A stretch of 64,000 bases of DNA from Pseudomonas sp. F(2018) (lineage in GTDB: Bacteria > Pseudomonadota > Gammaproteobacteria > Pseudomonadales > Pseudomonadaceae). Each line of letters begins with the position of its first letter. Position 1 is the first letter of the stretch. Below are positions 16,386 to 25,462 of the stretch, in pieces. The DNA lies in the NCBI RefSeq assembly GCF_005508865.1, contig NZ_SCOM01000002.1, forward strand, positions 310,001 through 374,000. The letters are read 5' to 3'. The notes beneath the pieces were generated by a model, which saw only the letters and a program-made list of their open reading frames with translations, did not search any database and was not told where the DNA came from. A program made the translations under genes and the position numbers.

Positions 16386-17284
16386 GCCAACACGATCAAG
16401 ATCTGCAGCAGGAGCAACAACTGCTGGAGCATTTCCGCGAGCACAGCCGCGGCGAGCCCTCCGCGGCCGTGGACGCCCTGATCCTCGCTGCCGCCCACAA
16501 CGCGCTGGTCGATGCCCAGCCGCGCCTCAGCTGGTCGCAGCCCCTGCACGCCTGGCTGTTCGGCGCCGGCAGCCGCACCCGCTGGTCCATGGCCGTGGCC
16601 GGCCTGGCGGTATTCGGCATCGGCCTCAACCTGGCGCTGCATACCCGCGAGCAGCTGCCGCAGGCCTACGACGCGCCCGCACCGGCCTCCGCCCCGGCAT
16701 TGCAGGAAATGGCGCCGGCACCGATAGCGGAGGCGCGCAAGCAGAGCGCCGAGCGCGAGTACAAGAAGGCCGAACAGCCAGAACAGTCCGTGGCCGGCGC
16801 CCTGGATTCGGGCGCCGCCTTCTCGGTCTCGCCACCGGCCGCCGCCGCGCCGCGGCAGATGGCCCCGGCCAAGCCATTGGCGGCGCCGTCGGTCGAAGCC
16901 ATGGCCAACTCTGCCGCCGCCCCAGCCGAAGCGGATGCGGCGCGTGAGGCTCGGGCCCGTGCCAAGGCTGCTGCCCAGGCAAAGGCCAAGTCAATTGCAG
17001 CGGCGCAAGCGGCTAAGCAGCGTGCGGAGGTGCAGGGCGGCGCAGTGTTGAGCGATTCGCTAAGCGAGGATCAACTGGCCGAAACCCTGGGCCATTCCGA
17101 TGTGGACGAGGCGCCGCCGCTGGAGCTGCAACTGCACAATGTGCTGAACATGCGTAAGGCCGGGCAGCACGTCGACGCCGATCGGCTGCTGGCCATGCTC
17201 AAGCAGCAGCATCCGCAGCGGGACCTGGACGCCGAGCTGAAGCGCCTGCAGGCCGAGCTGGAAAAGCCGGACAGTTCGCGCTAG
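16382..17284 (+). CDS. sbrR: membrane-anchored putative anti-sigma factor (SbrR-like)
   Basis: 300 residues. A cytoplasmic N-terminus of ~65 residues precedes one transmembrane helix (~66-86, around MAVAGLAVFGIGLNLAL). Then comes a long Ala/Pro/Lys-rich periplasmic stretch (~95-215) and a more ordered C-terminal ~80 residues. No zinc-binding His-x3-Cys-x2-Cys anti-sigma motif is visible, so the assignment rests on the 4-bp overlap with the sigma gene, topology and synteny with P. aeruginosa sbrR. Confidence 0.68.
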   Translation: MSQHDQDLQQEQQLLEHFREHSRGEPSAAVDALILAAAHNALVDAQPRLSWSQPLHAWLFGAGSRTRWSMAVAGLAVFGIGLNLALHTREQLPQAYDAPAPASAPALQEMAPAPIAEARKQSAEREYKKAEQPEQSVAGALDSGAAFSVSPPAAAAPRQMAPAKPLAAPSVEAMANSAAAPAEADAAREARARAKAAAQAKAKSIAAAQAAKQRAEVQGGAVLSDSLSEDQLAETLGHSDVDEAPPLELQLHNVLNMRKAGQHVDADRLLAMLKQQHPQRDLDAELKRLQAELEKPDSSR

Positions 17285-17338
17285 CGGCGAACGCGTCCGG
17301 CTACACTGCGGCTCCTTTCACGCGCAAGGAGCCGCGCC

Positions 17339-19810
17339 GTGCATTCCGCCGACCCGAACCCGGACGAGCCGCTTTCCCACCTGCTGCTCAAGCTGGTCTG
17401 GGAGCTGTTCAAGCTGGTCGCGCCCATCGTGGCGCTGACCCTGATCCATCCGCTGCTGGCATTGGGAGCGGTGCTGCTGGCCGCGCTGTTCGCCTGGGCC
17501 GGGGTGCGCCTGGTCTGGCTGCGTCTGGCGCGCTTGTGCAACGGGCTGGTGACGGCGGGGGCTATCGGCTTCGGCTTTTCCATCATTCACTGGGCACCGA
17601 CCTGGTGGGGCATTCCTGCGGGCATCCTGCTGCTATTCACCGGCCTGGGCCTGGCGGCGGCGCTGGAGAGGCGCCTCGGCCTGGCCAGGGTCAAGCCGCA
17701 GCCAACCGAGGCGGCGACGGTAAGCGGAATCAGCGCCTGGGGCGGTGCTGACCTGCTGACCCCGGAGGGCGAAGTGGTGCGCACCTTCGCCTGGGGCGAG
17801 ATCGCCATGGGCGGGCCGACCTACGGCAACTACCTGTTCCCCGATGGCGTGCTGCTGGCGGGCATCGGTGCCTCGGCGCGCTTCTCCAGCAGCGGCCGCT
17901 ACTTCGCCGCGCCGCTGCCCAGCCGCGACACCTGGGGCCTGCTGATCCTCGATCGCCAGGAGCGACGGGTCTATCGCAGCGCCGAGGTTGGCGAATTCTG
18001 GGAACTCGACGAGTTCAGCGACGAGGCCATCAGTGGTCGGCACAGCCCGCTGGTGGGCAACCAGAGCTACCGCATGGCGCTGGCCGATCTGTTGCGCCAG
18101 AGCGAGGCGGTCGACCTGATCGCGGTGGCTGATCTGTGGCTGGAACCGGCCTGGGTGCCCGTGCTGGCAGACCGGGAGTTTCCGGCGCCGGTGGGGACAC
18201 ATTGCCTGCGCGGTATCGCCCATCTGCCCGAGAGCCTGCGCGGCCTGGACGACCCGCTACAGCCGCTGCGCTATCCGAGCCTGCGCCTGGAAATCGATGG
18301 CAGACCCAGCGACCTGCTGCTCGCCGCCGAAGCGGCGCCGGTGTGGCGTGCCGATGGCCAGGCGCTGGTGTGCCATGCCGCCGCGCTGCAGGCGACCTCG
18401 CATTGGTCGCGGCCGCTCTGGCTGTGGCAGGCCGGCAAGGGCTGGCGGCAGCTGCCCGAGCCCTGGGTCGACGCGGACGACGAGCCCGGCCTGGCCTGGG
18501 ACGGGCCGCTTGAGCTGAGCGAGCAGGAGCTGACGCTGGGCGGGCGGATGACTACGCCACAGCTCGATCATCTGCGCTTCGGCTACGCGCTGCATGACTA
18601 TCACAGCGATGTGGAAGCCTGCATCGGCCATGATGCCGAGGGCCGCATCCTGGCCGGCGAGCAGTGCGGTACCGGCCTGCTCCGCGTGCTGCCGCTGGCG
18701 GGCCAGGGGCTGCGTGGCGAGGGCGCCGTGCTCGGCGAGCCCTTGCTCGGTGGCGAGCCTCCACGCTTCGAATGGCTGCGCGACGGCGTAGACGGGCGTC
18801 TGGGCGCCTACGCCTGCCATATCGGCGACTGGGTGCTGAAGGGCGAATGGCTGCTCGATCACCGGGTCTCCGATTGCGGTAGCTACCTGGCCCTGGTGGC
18901 CTTCGCCGAGGCGCCTGCCGTGCCACATCGCGTCTGCGTGGTGGATATGCAGCGGCGCCGCCTGCTGGAGTTCGCCGGGCAACCGCTGGTGGCACGCCTG
19001 CTGGATTTTCGCGCTGGCGTGCTCAGCCTTGCCCTGGTGCGTGGCCGTCTGGCTCGCGACGAGGACGACACGCCGCTGCGCCGCTTCGACCGTGCCGCGC
19101 CGGCCGCGCTGCGGGCGGCGCGTTTTATCCAGCGGGAGGAGGACTCGCGCCTCTATTACCAGCGCCTGGAGCTGCACGTAGGCGAGGAGGCGCTAGAGGC
19201 CCTGTCGAACTGGCGTGTGGTCGAGTGCCCGCAGGTGGCCAATGCCGACGGCGATTTCGTGTTGCCGGCGCCAGGAGGCGGCGATGCGGCCTGGCTGTTC
19301 GGCGCCCAGAGCGAGTATCGCGACCATTACCTGCGCGAGCGCCATCCGCGCGGTGGCGGTTGCCTGCTCACCGCTTCCGGGCTGGCGGTGGCCGATCTGG
19401 GCCCGTCGCTGATCTGGTCCGCCGATGGCCGTTACCTGGCGCTGACCCGGTATATCCCGCGCATGCAGGTGGCGGAGCGGGTCGACACCGACCAGTGGCA
19501 GCTGCTGTTGCTCGACACCCAGGAGCGCACCCTGCGCAGCACCGGCAGCCACATGGGCTGCATGCCGCAGTTCCTGCGCTTCGCGGACGGGGTGATCGAA
19601 TGGCGGGTGCTGCCCAACGACTGGGAGCACGAGGATTCCGCCGCGGAATGGCAGGTGCGCCGTCTGCCGCTGAGCGAGCTGCTGCCCCTGTGCGGGACGC
19701 CGTTGCAGGCACGCGGCGCGCTCTGGCTACCGCCCGAGGAGCTGGTTCGCGCCGGCCAGTGGCAAGGGCTGGATGCCGCTGCGCTGCAGGCCTGGCGCAA
19801 CATCGAGTAA
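17339..19810 (+). CDS. large membrane-anchored protein of unknown function
   Basis: 823 residues, GTG start with AAGGAG 7 bases before it. Three or four hydrophobic helices occupy ~15-105, including LVAPIVALTLIHPLLALGAV. The remaining ~700 residues are soluble, rich in Trp and Gly, and carry repeated short motifs such as WSADGRYLALT and SSSGRYFAAPL that recall blades of a beta-propeller. I do not recognise a catalytic motif. A gene of similar size follows the sigma/anti-sigma pair, so it may belong to the same response, but the 54-bp gap leaves separate transcription possible. Confidence 0.75.
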   Translation: MHSADPNPDEPLSHLLLKLVWELFKLVAPIVALTLIHPLLALGAVLLAALFAWAGVRLVWLRLARLCNGLVTAGAIGFGFSIIHWAPTWWGIPAGILLLFTGLGLAAALERRLGLARVKPQPTEAATVSGISAWGGADLLTPEGEVVRTFAWGEIAMGGPTYGNYLFPDGVLLAGIGASARFSSSGRYFAAPLPSRDTWGLLILDRQERRVYRSAEVGEFWELDEFSDEAISGRHSPLVGNQSYRMALADLLRQSEAVDLIAVADLWLEPAWVPVLADREFPAPVGTHCLRGIAHLPESLRGLDDPLQPLRYPSLRLEIDGRPSDLLLAAEAAPVWRADGQALVCHAAALQATSHWSRPLWLWQAGKGWRQLPEPWVDADDEPGLAWDGPLELSEQELTLGGRMTTPQLDHLRFGYALHDYHSDVEACIGHDAEGRILAGEQCGTGLLRVLPLAGQGLRGEGAVLGEPLLGGEPPRFEWLRDGVDGRLGAYACHIGDWVLKGEWLLDHRVSDCGSYLALVAFAEAPAVPHRVCVVDMQRRRLLEFAGQPLVARLLDFRAGVLSLALVRGRLARDEDDTPLRRFDRAAPAALRAARFIQREEDSRLYYQRLELHVGEEALEALSNWRVVECPQVANADGDFVLPAPGGGDAAWLFGAQSEYRDHYLRERHPRGGGCLLTASGLAVADLGPSLIWSADGRYLALTRYIPRMQVAERVDTDQWQLLLLDTQERTLRSTGSHMGCMPQFLRFADGVIEWRVLPNDWEHEDSAAEWQVRRLPLSELLPLCGTPLQARGALWLPPEELVRAGQWQGLDAAALQAWRNIE

Positions 19811-19878
19811 ATCCTTCGGCTTGCCAGAAACGGGGGGAGGGGCGAGCATTGGGGCAACAGTTTGCGAAATCTGCTGCC

Positions 19879-20433
19879 ATGAATTTCATTCGAGTGCTGG
19901 CGCTGCCCCTGGTCCTCGGCCTGGTGGCCTGCGACGAGCCACCCAAGCCACCGGTGCCCGTACCGGAGCCACCCAAGACCGAGACCGCTCCTGCCAAGGC
20001 GCAACCCGCTGAGCCTGCCGATCCTGCGCCTGTAGTCACGAACAAACTGGTGCCGGAGAAACTGCCCGTAGCCGTGCCCAAGCCGCAGCCGGAACCTGCC
20101 GAGGCGGTGGTGCGCGCGGCTCCGCCAGACAAAGCCCCTGCCGCCGCTCGGGTTATTCCCAAGGCCGCCGAAAAGGCGGCTAACAAGCAGCCCAAGTTGG
20201 AGCCTCTGCCGGAAAAACTCGACCTGCGCCTGCCGAAGGAGCTGGTCGAGACGCTTGAACCGGCCCCCCAGGAGCAACAAGCGGAGCAGGGGTTGCTGCC
20301 GCCCCTGTTTGTCGAGAAACAGGACCAGCCGGGCCCCTACCAGATCAATGGCCGGCTGATCACCAACGACCGCGAGCACGACTACCTGGACTCGGTGGAG
20401 GGCGCGGAGCTGCAGATCGAGTTCCGCAAATAG
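19879..20433 (+). CDS. proline-rich lipoprotein of unknown function
   Basis: 184 residues. A short signal ends in LGLVAC (Cys18), a lipobox. Residues ~20-120 are a low-complexity Pro/Ala/Lys/Glu spacer, likely extended, followed by a compact conserved-looking tail of ~45 residues with INGRLITNDREHDYLDSVEG. The same frame is open far upstream inside the preceding gene; the ATG at 19879 is chosen because the signal peptide begins there. No strong ribosome site is visible. Function unknown. Confidence 0.72.
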   Translation: MNFIRVLALPLVLGLVACDEPPKPPVPVPEPPKTETAPAKAQPAEPADPAPVVTNKLVPEKLPVAVPKPQPEPAEAVVRAAPPDKAPAAARVIPKAAEKAANKQPKLEPLPEKLDLRLPKELVETLEPAPQEQQAEQGLLPPLFVEKQDQPGPYQINGRLITNDREHDYLDSVEGAELQIEFRK

Positions 20434-20440
20434 CCCGCAG

Positions 20441-20460
20441 CGCCGCCTCAGGGGGCGGCG
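20441..20460. terminator. short GC hairpin between convergent genes
   Basis: CGCCGCC and GGCGGCG pair over a 6-nt loop between the lipoprotein gene and the end of atuG. There is no clear T-run on either side, so terminator function is tentative. Confidence 0.35.
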
Positions 20461-20472
20461 TGGGGTGCTTTG

Positions 20473-21291
20473 TCAGTCGACGAACAGATCGGTCATCAGT
20501 CTGCCGGACGGATCGTAGCGGTACTGCTCGAAGTCGCTCTGGCCCTGTTCGCGGAGGATTTCCTCGTCGATCAGCAGGCGGCCGCTGATCGTCCGTTCGC
20601 TGCTGGAGAGGATGGCGCAGGCGGCGTCGGCCATGATCGCCGGCAGGCGCGCGGCCTTCATCACCGCCGGTCCACCCGCCTCGAACTCGATGGCGGCAGT
20701 GGCGATCACCGTCTTCGGCCACAGCGAGTTGACGCTGATGCCGTACTTCCGGAATTCCTCGTGCATGCCCAGGGTCAGCATGCTCATGCCGTACTTGGTG
20801 GTGGTGTAGGGGCCGTAGCTGGCGAACCACTTGGGGTCGAGGTTGAGCGGCGGCGACAGGCTGAGGATGTGGCCCTTGCTCTGCTTCAGGTAGGGCAGCA
20901 CGGCCTGGCTGCAGACCATCACCGCGCGGCTGTTGATCTGGTACATCAGGTCGAAGCGCTTGGGCTCCAGATGCTCGACACCCTTGAGGCGGATGGCGCC
21001 GGCGTTGTTGATCAGCGCGTCGATGCCGCCGAAGTGCGCGGCGGCCTGGGCCATGGCGGCCTTCACCGCTTCCTCGTCGCGCACGTCCAGTTGCAGGGCC
21101 AGGGCCTTGCCGCCGGCGGCCTCGACTTCCGCGGCCACGCTGTGGATGGTGCCCGGCAGCTTGGCGTGGGCCTCGGCGCTCTTGGCCGCGATCACGATAT
21201 TGGCGCCCTGGGCGGCGGCCTTGAGGGCGATCTCGCGGCCAATGCCACGGCTGGCACCGGTGATAAACAGGGTCTTTCCTTGCAGCGACAT
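20473..21291 (-). CDS. atuG: short-chain dehydrogenase AtuG
   Basis: 272 residues. TGASRGIG (cofactor loop, ~11-18), NNAG and the catalytic Tyr-x3-Lys in YTTTKYG define an SDR of the HSDL2-like type. The start at 21291 (MSLQGK) is set by AAGGAGAGG seven bases upstream. Last gene of the atu run, separated from atuF by a 175-bp gap containing a repeat element. In P. aeruginosa atuG belongs to the citronellol/geraniol cluster and its exact step is not firmly assigned. Confidence 0.85.
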   Translation of the reverse strand: MSLQGKTLFITGASRGIGREIALKAAAQGANIVIAAKSAEAHAKLPGTIHSVAAEVEAAGGKALALQLDVRDEEAVKAAMAQAAAHFGGIDALINNAGAIRLKGVEHLEPKRFDLMYQINSRAVMVCSQAVLPYLKQSKGHILSLSPPLNLDPKWFASYGPYTTTKYGMSMLTLGMHEEFRKYGISVNSLWPKTVIATAAIEFEAGGPAVMKAARLPAIMADAACAILSSSERTISGRLLIDEEILREQGQSDFEQYRYDPSGRLMTDLFVD

Positions 21292-21329
21292 GTTTGTACC
21301 TCTCCTTGATCGAGATGGGGCCTGGTATT

Positions 21330-21463
21330 CCCTCACCCCAGCCCTCTCCCAAGGGGAGAGGGGGCTGTCTGGTGAGGTTGGCTGTGTGCGGTGTTCAGGT
21401 CTTGCACGGATAACTCCCTCTCCCTCGGGGAGAGGGTTGAGGGCGGCCCGCGTAGGGTGAGGG
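21330..21463. repeat. REP-like inverted repeat pair
   Basis: Two hairpins with the same arms, CCCTCTCCC / GGGAGAGGG (21342-21362 and 21416-21436), are enclosed by CCCTCACCC at 21330 and GGGTGAGGG at 21455, so the unit is a pair of inverted copies. This looks like the dispersed extragenic palindromes common in Pseudomonas. It separates atuF from atuG and could stabilise or attenuate the transcript. Confidence 0.7.
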
Positions 21464-21466
21464 CGC

Positions 21467-23455
21467 TCAGACTTCTTCGGCGGTGACTTCCACCAGTAGC
21501 TGGCGGCTCTTCACCTGGTCGCCCTGGCTGACCTGGACGCGGCGGATCACGCCGTCCATGCCGGCCTTGAGCGGGTGCTCCATCTTCATCGCCTCCAGCA
21601 CCAGCAGCAGCTGGCCCTTGCCGACCCGCTGCCCCTCGCTGACCAGCACGTCGACAATCGCCCCATCCATCGGAGCCTTCACCGTGCCGGAGGCCGCGCC
21701 CTCGGCACCGCTGGCCGGCTCGTGGGTGACGTCGACGAGTTCCAGATTGCCGTTATGGCCATACAGCCAGACGCGCTCGCCATCCTGGTGATAGGCCAGG
21801 CGGCGGCGCACGCCGTCCAGCTCCAGGGTGGCCCAGCGACCGTCGCTAGCCAGCAGGCGCAGCTCGATGGTTTGCTCGCCGACCTGCGCGCGCAGCTGAG
21901 GTTGCTCGCCGGTCTGCAGCACCTGCAGTTCCACCGCGTGCTTGTGCTCGCCCTGCTTGAGCAAAAAGCGCCAGGGCGCGCCGCCGCTATTGCGCCAGCC
22001 GGAGAGGCCCGGCTGGTGCGCGCGGGCGGTCGCCGATGCCTGGTAGAGCAGGGCGGCGGCGCTGGCCAATTCGCTGGCGGCGGGTGTCTGCGGGCTCAGG
22101 CTCGGGTCACTGGCGAAGTGTTCGCCGATGAATGCGGTGGTGGCGTTGCCGGCGGCGAATTCCGGGTGCGCCAGCAGGTTGGCGAGGAATCGCTGGTTGC
22201 CGTTGACGCCGAGCAGCACACAGTCCTCGACGGCGCGCACCAGCTTGCGCCGGGCCTCTTCGCGGGTGGCCCCGTAGGCGATGACCTTGGCCAGCATCGG
22301 GTCGTAGAACGGGGTGATGGCCTGGCCTTCGACCAGGCCGTGGTCGATGCGGATGCCATCGCGCAGCGCCGGCTTCCAGCGCAGCACCTGGCCGGTCTGC
22401 GGCAGGAAGTTGTGCGCCGCATCCTCGGCGTACAGGCGCACTTCCATGGCGTGGCCGCTGAGGCGGATCTCATCCTGCTTGAGCGGCAGCGGCTGGCCTT
22501 CGGCGACGCGGATCTGCCAGGCCACCAGGTCCTGGCCGGTGATCAGCTCGGTGACCGGGTGCTCGACCTGCAGGCGGGTGTTCATTTCCAGGAAGTAGAA
22601 GGCGCCGCTGGCATCCAGCAGGAACTCCACGGTACCGGCGCCGACGTAGTTGACCCGCGCCGCGGCCTTCACCGCCGCCTCGCCCATGGCCTGGCGCAGC
22701 TCGGGCGTCATCACCGGGCAGGGCGCTTCCTCGACCACTTTTTGGTGGCGGCGCTGCACCGAGCAGTCGCGTTCACCCAGATACACGATTTTGCCGTGCT
22801 GGTCGCCGAATACCTGGATTTCCACGTGGCGCGGCTGGATCACCGCACGCTCGAGAATCAGCTCGCCGGAGCCGAAGGCGTTTTGCGCCTCGGAGCGCGC
22901 GGTACGGATCTGCGCGGTCAGCTCGGACGATTCATGCACCAGACGCATGCCGCGACCACCGCCACCGGCGCTGGCCTTGATCATCAGCGGGTAGCCGATG
23001 CGCTCGGCCTCACGGGCCAGGGTCTGGTCGTCCTGCTCGGCGCCTTCGTAGCCGGGGATACAAGGCACGCCGGCCTCGAGCATGGCGATCTTCGACAGAC
23101 GCTTGCTGCCCATCAGGTGGATGGCTTCCACGGTCGGGCCGATAAAGACGATTCCCGCCTGTTCACAAGCGCGGGCAAAGTCGGCGTTCTCGGAGAGGAA
23201 GCCATAGCCGGGGTGGATCGCGTCGGCGCCGGTCTTCTGCGCCGCAGCGATGATGTTGTCGATCACCAGGTACGACTGGTTGACCTGGGCCGGGCCGATG
23301 CACACGGCTTCGTCGGCCAGCTGCACATGGCGGGCGCCGGCGTCGGCCTCGGAAAATACCGCCACGGTGCGGTAGCCGAGGTCCTGGGCGGTGCGCATCA
23401 CCCGGCAGGCGATCTCGCCGCGGTTGGCGATCAGAATCTTGTTGAAGGCGGGCAT
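21467..23455 (-). CDS. atuF: geranyl-CoA carboxylase alpha (biotin) subunit AtuF
   Basis: 662 residues: an N-terminal biotin carboxylase (ANRGEIACRVMRTA; Gly-rich ATP loop [26 protein letters not shown]) and a C-terminal biotin carrier with EAMKMEH, whose Lys is biotinylated. It carboxylates biotin with ATP and bicarbonate; the partner beta subunit is encoded at 25463-27079. The start at 23455 (MPAFNK) follows AGGAG by about 7 bases. Sequence alone does not separate geranyl-CoA from methylcrotonyl-CoA carboxylases; the full atu context decides. Confidence 0.92.
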   Translation of the reverse strand: MPAFNKILIANRGEIACRVMRTAQDLGYRTVAVFSEADAGARHVQLADEAVCIGPAQVNQSYLVIDNIIAAAQKTGADAIHPGYGFLSENADFARACEQAGIVFIGPTVEAIHLMGSKRLSKIAMLEAGVPCIPGYEGAEQDDQTLAREAERIGYPLMIKASAGGGGRGMRLVHESSELTAQIRTARSEAQNAFGSGELILERAVIQPRHVEIQVFGDQHGKIVYLGERDCSVQRRHQKVVEEAPCPVMTPELRQAMGEAAVKAAARVNYVGAGTVEFLLDASGAFYFLEMNTRLQVEHPVTELITGQDLVAWQIRVAEGQPLPLKQDEIRLSGHAMEVRLYAEDAAHNFLPQTGQVLRWKPALRDGIRIDHGLVEGQAITPFYDPMLAKVIAYGATREEARRKLVRAVEDCVLLGVNGNQRFLANLLAHPEFAAGNATTAFIGEHFASDPSLSPQTPAASELASAAALLYQASATARAHQPGLSGWRNSGGAPWRFLLKQGEHKHAVELQVLQTGEQPQLRAQVGEQTIELRLLASDGRWATLELDGVRRRLAYHQDGERVWLYGHNGNLELVDVTHEPASGAEGAASGTVKAPMDGAIVDVLVSEGQRVGKGQLLLVLEAMKMEHPLKAGMDGVIRRVQVSQGDQVKSRQLLVEVTAEEV

Positions 23456-23474
23456 CGTCGTGCTCCTGCTGTTG

Positions 23475-24272
23475 TTATTGAGCCCAGGAGGGCTTGCGCT
23501 TCTGCACAAAGGCCAGGGTGCCTTCTACGCCTTCGCTGCCCAGCACCGCTTCGGCGAACTGGCCGGCGGCGTGGTCGAGCAGGCTGTCGAGGTTTTCTGT
23601 TTCGGTGGCCAGCAGCAGGGCCTTGGTTGCCGCATTGGCGCCGGGCGCGCACTGGCGCACCTGCTGCAGGCATTCGGCGAGGCGGTCGACCACGGCCTGG
23701 TCGTCGGCTTCGCTGAAGTGCACCAGGCCCAGGCGCAGCGCCTCGGCACCGTCGAAACGGGCGGCGGTGAGGGCCAGGCGGCGGGCCTGGGTCAGGCCGA
23801 TGCGCTTGACCACGAATGGCGCGATCTGCGCCGGCAGAATGCCCAGGCTGGTTTCTGGCAGGCCGAACTTGGCGCCCTGGTGGGCGATGGCGATATCGGA
23901 GACGCAGGCCAGGCCGAAGCCGCCGCCGAGCACCGCGCCTTCCAGCACGGCGACCAGTACCTGCGGCGCGGCCTGGGCCTCTTCCAGCAGGCTGCCGAAC
24001 GCGCGGTTCAGCTCGCGGTAGGCGTCGCCCCCCTTGGCCCGCGCACCGGCCATGTCCTTGATGTCGCCGCCAGCGCAGAAGTGGCCGTCGGCACCGCGCA
24101 GCACCAGGGCGCGCACGACCTGGTCGCCACGCACCGCGCGCAGCACGGCGCGCAGTTCCTCGACCATCGCCAGGCTCATGGCGTTGCGGCTGTCCGGGCG
24201 GTTGAGGGTGACGTAGAGCACGCCCTCGACCTGCTCCAGCAGCAGGGTTTGGCAGTTCGGCAGTTCGGCCAT
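23475..24272 (-). CDS. atuE: isohexenylglutaconyl-CoA hydratase AtuE
   Basis: 265 residues of the enoyl-CoA hydratase/isomerase family: the oxyanion-hole region ADGHFCAGGDIKD and the segment GAVLGGGFGLACVSDIAIA. Between the carboxylase alpha subunit and the acyl-CoA dehydrogenase gene, it should hydrate the carboxylated product isohexenylglutaconyl-CoA, as known for AtuE. The gap to atuF is 19 bp and to atuD 10 bp. Confidence 0.9.
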   Translation of the reverse strand: MAELPNCQTLLLEQVEGVLYVTLNRPDSRNAMSLAMVEELRAVLRAVRGDQVVRALVLRGADGHFCAGGDIKDMAGARAKGGDAYRELNRAFGSLLEEAQAAPQVLVAVLEGAVLGGGFGLACVSDIAIAHQGAKFGLPETSLGILPAQIAPFVVKRIGLTQARRLALTAARFDGAEALRLGLVHFSEADDQAVVDRLAECLQQVRQCAPGANAATKALLLATETENLDSLLDHAAGQFAEAVLGSEGVEGTLAFVQKRKPSWAQ

Positions 24273-24282
24273 GGTCGCGTCC

Positions 24283-25443
24283 TCAGCCCTTCTTTTTACC
24301 GGGCAGAATGCCCATCAGCTTGCAGATGATGCCGAGCATGATTTCGTCGGCGCCGCCGCCGATGGAGACCAGGCGCACATCGCGATAGGCACGGGAAACC
24401 GGGTTGTCCCACATAAAGCCCATGCCGCCCCAGTACTGCAGGCAGCTGTCGGTGACTTCGCGGCCCAGGCGGCCGGCCTTGAGCTTGGCCATGGAGGCGA
24501 GCTTGGTGACGTCCTTGCCTTTCACGTACAGCTCGGTGGCGTGGTAGACGAGGGCGCGCAGGGCCTCGATCTCGCTCTGCAGTTCGGCCATGCGGAAGTG
24601 GATGACCTGATTGTCGATCAGTGGCATGCCGAAGGTGTGGCGCTGCTTGCAGTACTCGATGGTGGAATCGACGCAGTACTCCAGTCCCTTGATCATGTTG
24701 GCCGCGCCGAACATGCGCTCTTCCTGGAACTGCAGCATCTGCATCATGAAGCCCGCGCCTTCCGCGCCGATGCGGTTGCGTTGCGGCACGCGCACGTTGT
24801 CGAAGAACACCTGGGCGGTCTCCGAGCTGCGCATGCCGAGCTTGTCCAGGTGCGGGCTCAAGGTGATGCCCGGAGTGGTCATCGGCACCACGATCAGCGA
24901 CTTGTTGACATGGGGCTTGTCGTCGCTGGTGTTGGCCAGCAGACAGATAAAGTCGGCGGACGGCGAGTTCGTAATCCACATCTTGCTGCCGTTGATCACG
25001 TAGTCGTCGCCGTCCTTGCGCGCGCTGGTCTTCAGGCCGGCCACGTCGGAGCCGGCGCCGACTTCGGAGACGCCGATGCAGCCGACCATGTCGCCGGCGA
25101 TGGCGGGGCGGAGGAATTCTTCGCGCAGCTCATCGGAGCCGAAGCGGGCCAGGGCCGGGGTGCACATGTCGGTCTGCACGCCGATGGCCATGGGGATGCC
25201 GCCGCAGTGGATGGTGCCGAACTCTTCGGCGGCGACCACCGAGTAGCTGTAGTCCAGGCCCATGCCGCCGAATTTCTCCGGCTTGGAAATGCCGAGGAGA
25301 CCGAGGTCGCCGGCCTTCTTGAAGATCTCGTGCATGGGGAACTTGCCGGCCTTCTCCCACTCGTCGACGTGCGGGTTGATCTCGTGCTCGACGAAGTTGC
25401 GCACGGTGCGGCGAAGTTCTTCGTGTTCCTGGGTAAAGATCAT
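24283..25443 (-). CDS. atuD: citronellyl-CoA dehydrogenase AtuD
   Basis: 386 residues, a standard acyl-CoA dehydrogenase: IGVSEVGAGSDV and KMWITNSPSADF in the middle domain, and QYWGGMGFMWDNPVSRAYRD near the C-terminus. It introduces the double bond converting citronellyl-CoA to geranyl-CoA. Unlike the dehydrogenase at 3839-4990, its motifs are canonical. Cotranscribed within the tightly spaced atu operon. Confidence 0.92.
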   Translation of the reverse strand: MIFTQEHEELRRTVRNFVEHEINPHVDEWEKAGKFPMHEIFKKAGDLGLLGISKPEKFGGMGLDYSYSVVAAEEFGTIHCGGIPMAIGVQTDMCTPALARFGSDELREEFLRPAIAGDMVGCIGVSEVGAGSDVAGLKTSARKDGDDYVINGSKMWITNSPSADFICLLANTSDDKPHVNKSLIVVPMTTPGITLSPHLDKLGMRSSETAQVFFDNVRVPQRNRIGAEGAGFMMQMLQFQEERMFGAANMIKGLEYCVDSTIEYCKQRHTFGMPLIDNQVIHFRMAELQSEIEALRALVYHATELYVKGKDVTKLASMAKLKAGRLGREVTDSCLQYWGGMGFMWDNPVSRAYRDVRLVSIGGGADEIMLGIICKLMGILPGKKKG

Positions 25444-25462
25444 TGTTGTTATCTCCCTAGAG

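Noticed and set aside
21330-21463. CRISPR array
   Set aside because: Only two mirrored units, palindromic arms and no regular spacers.
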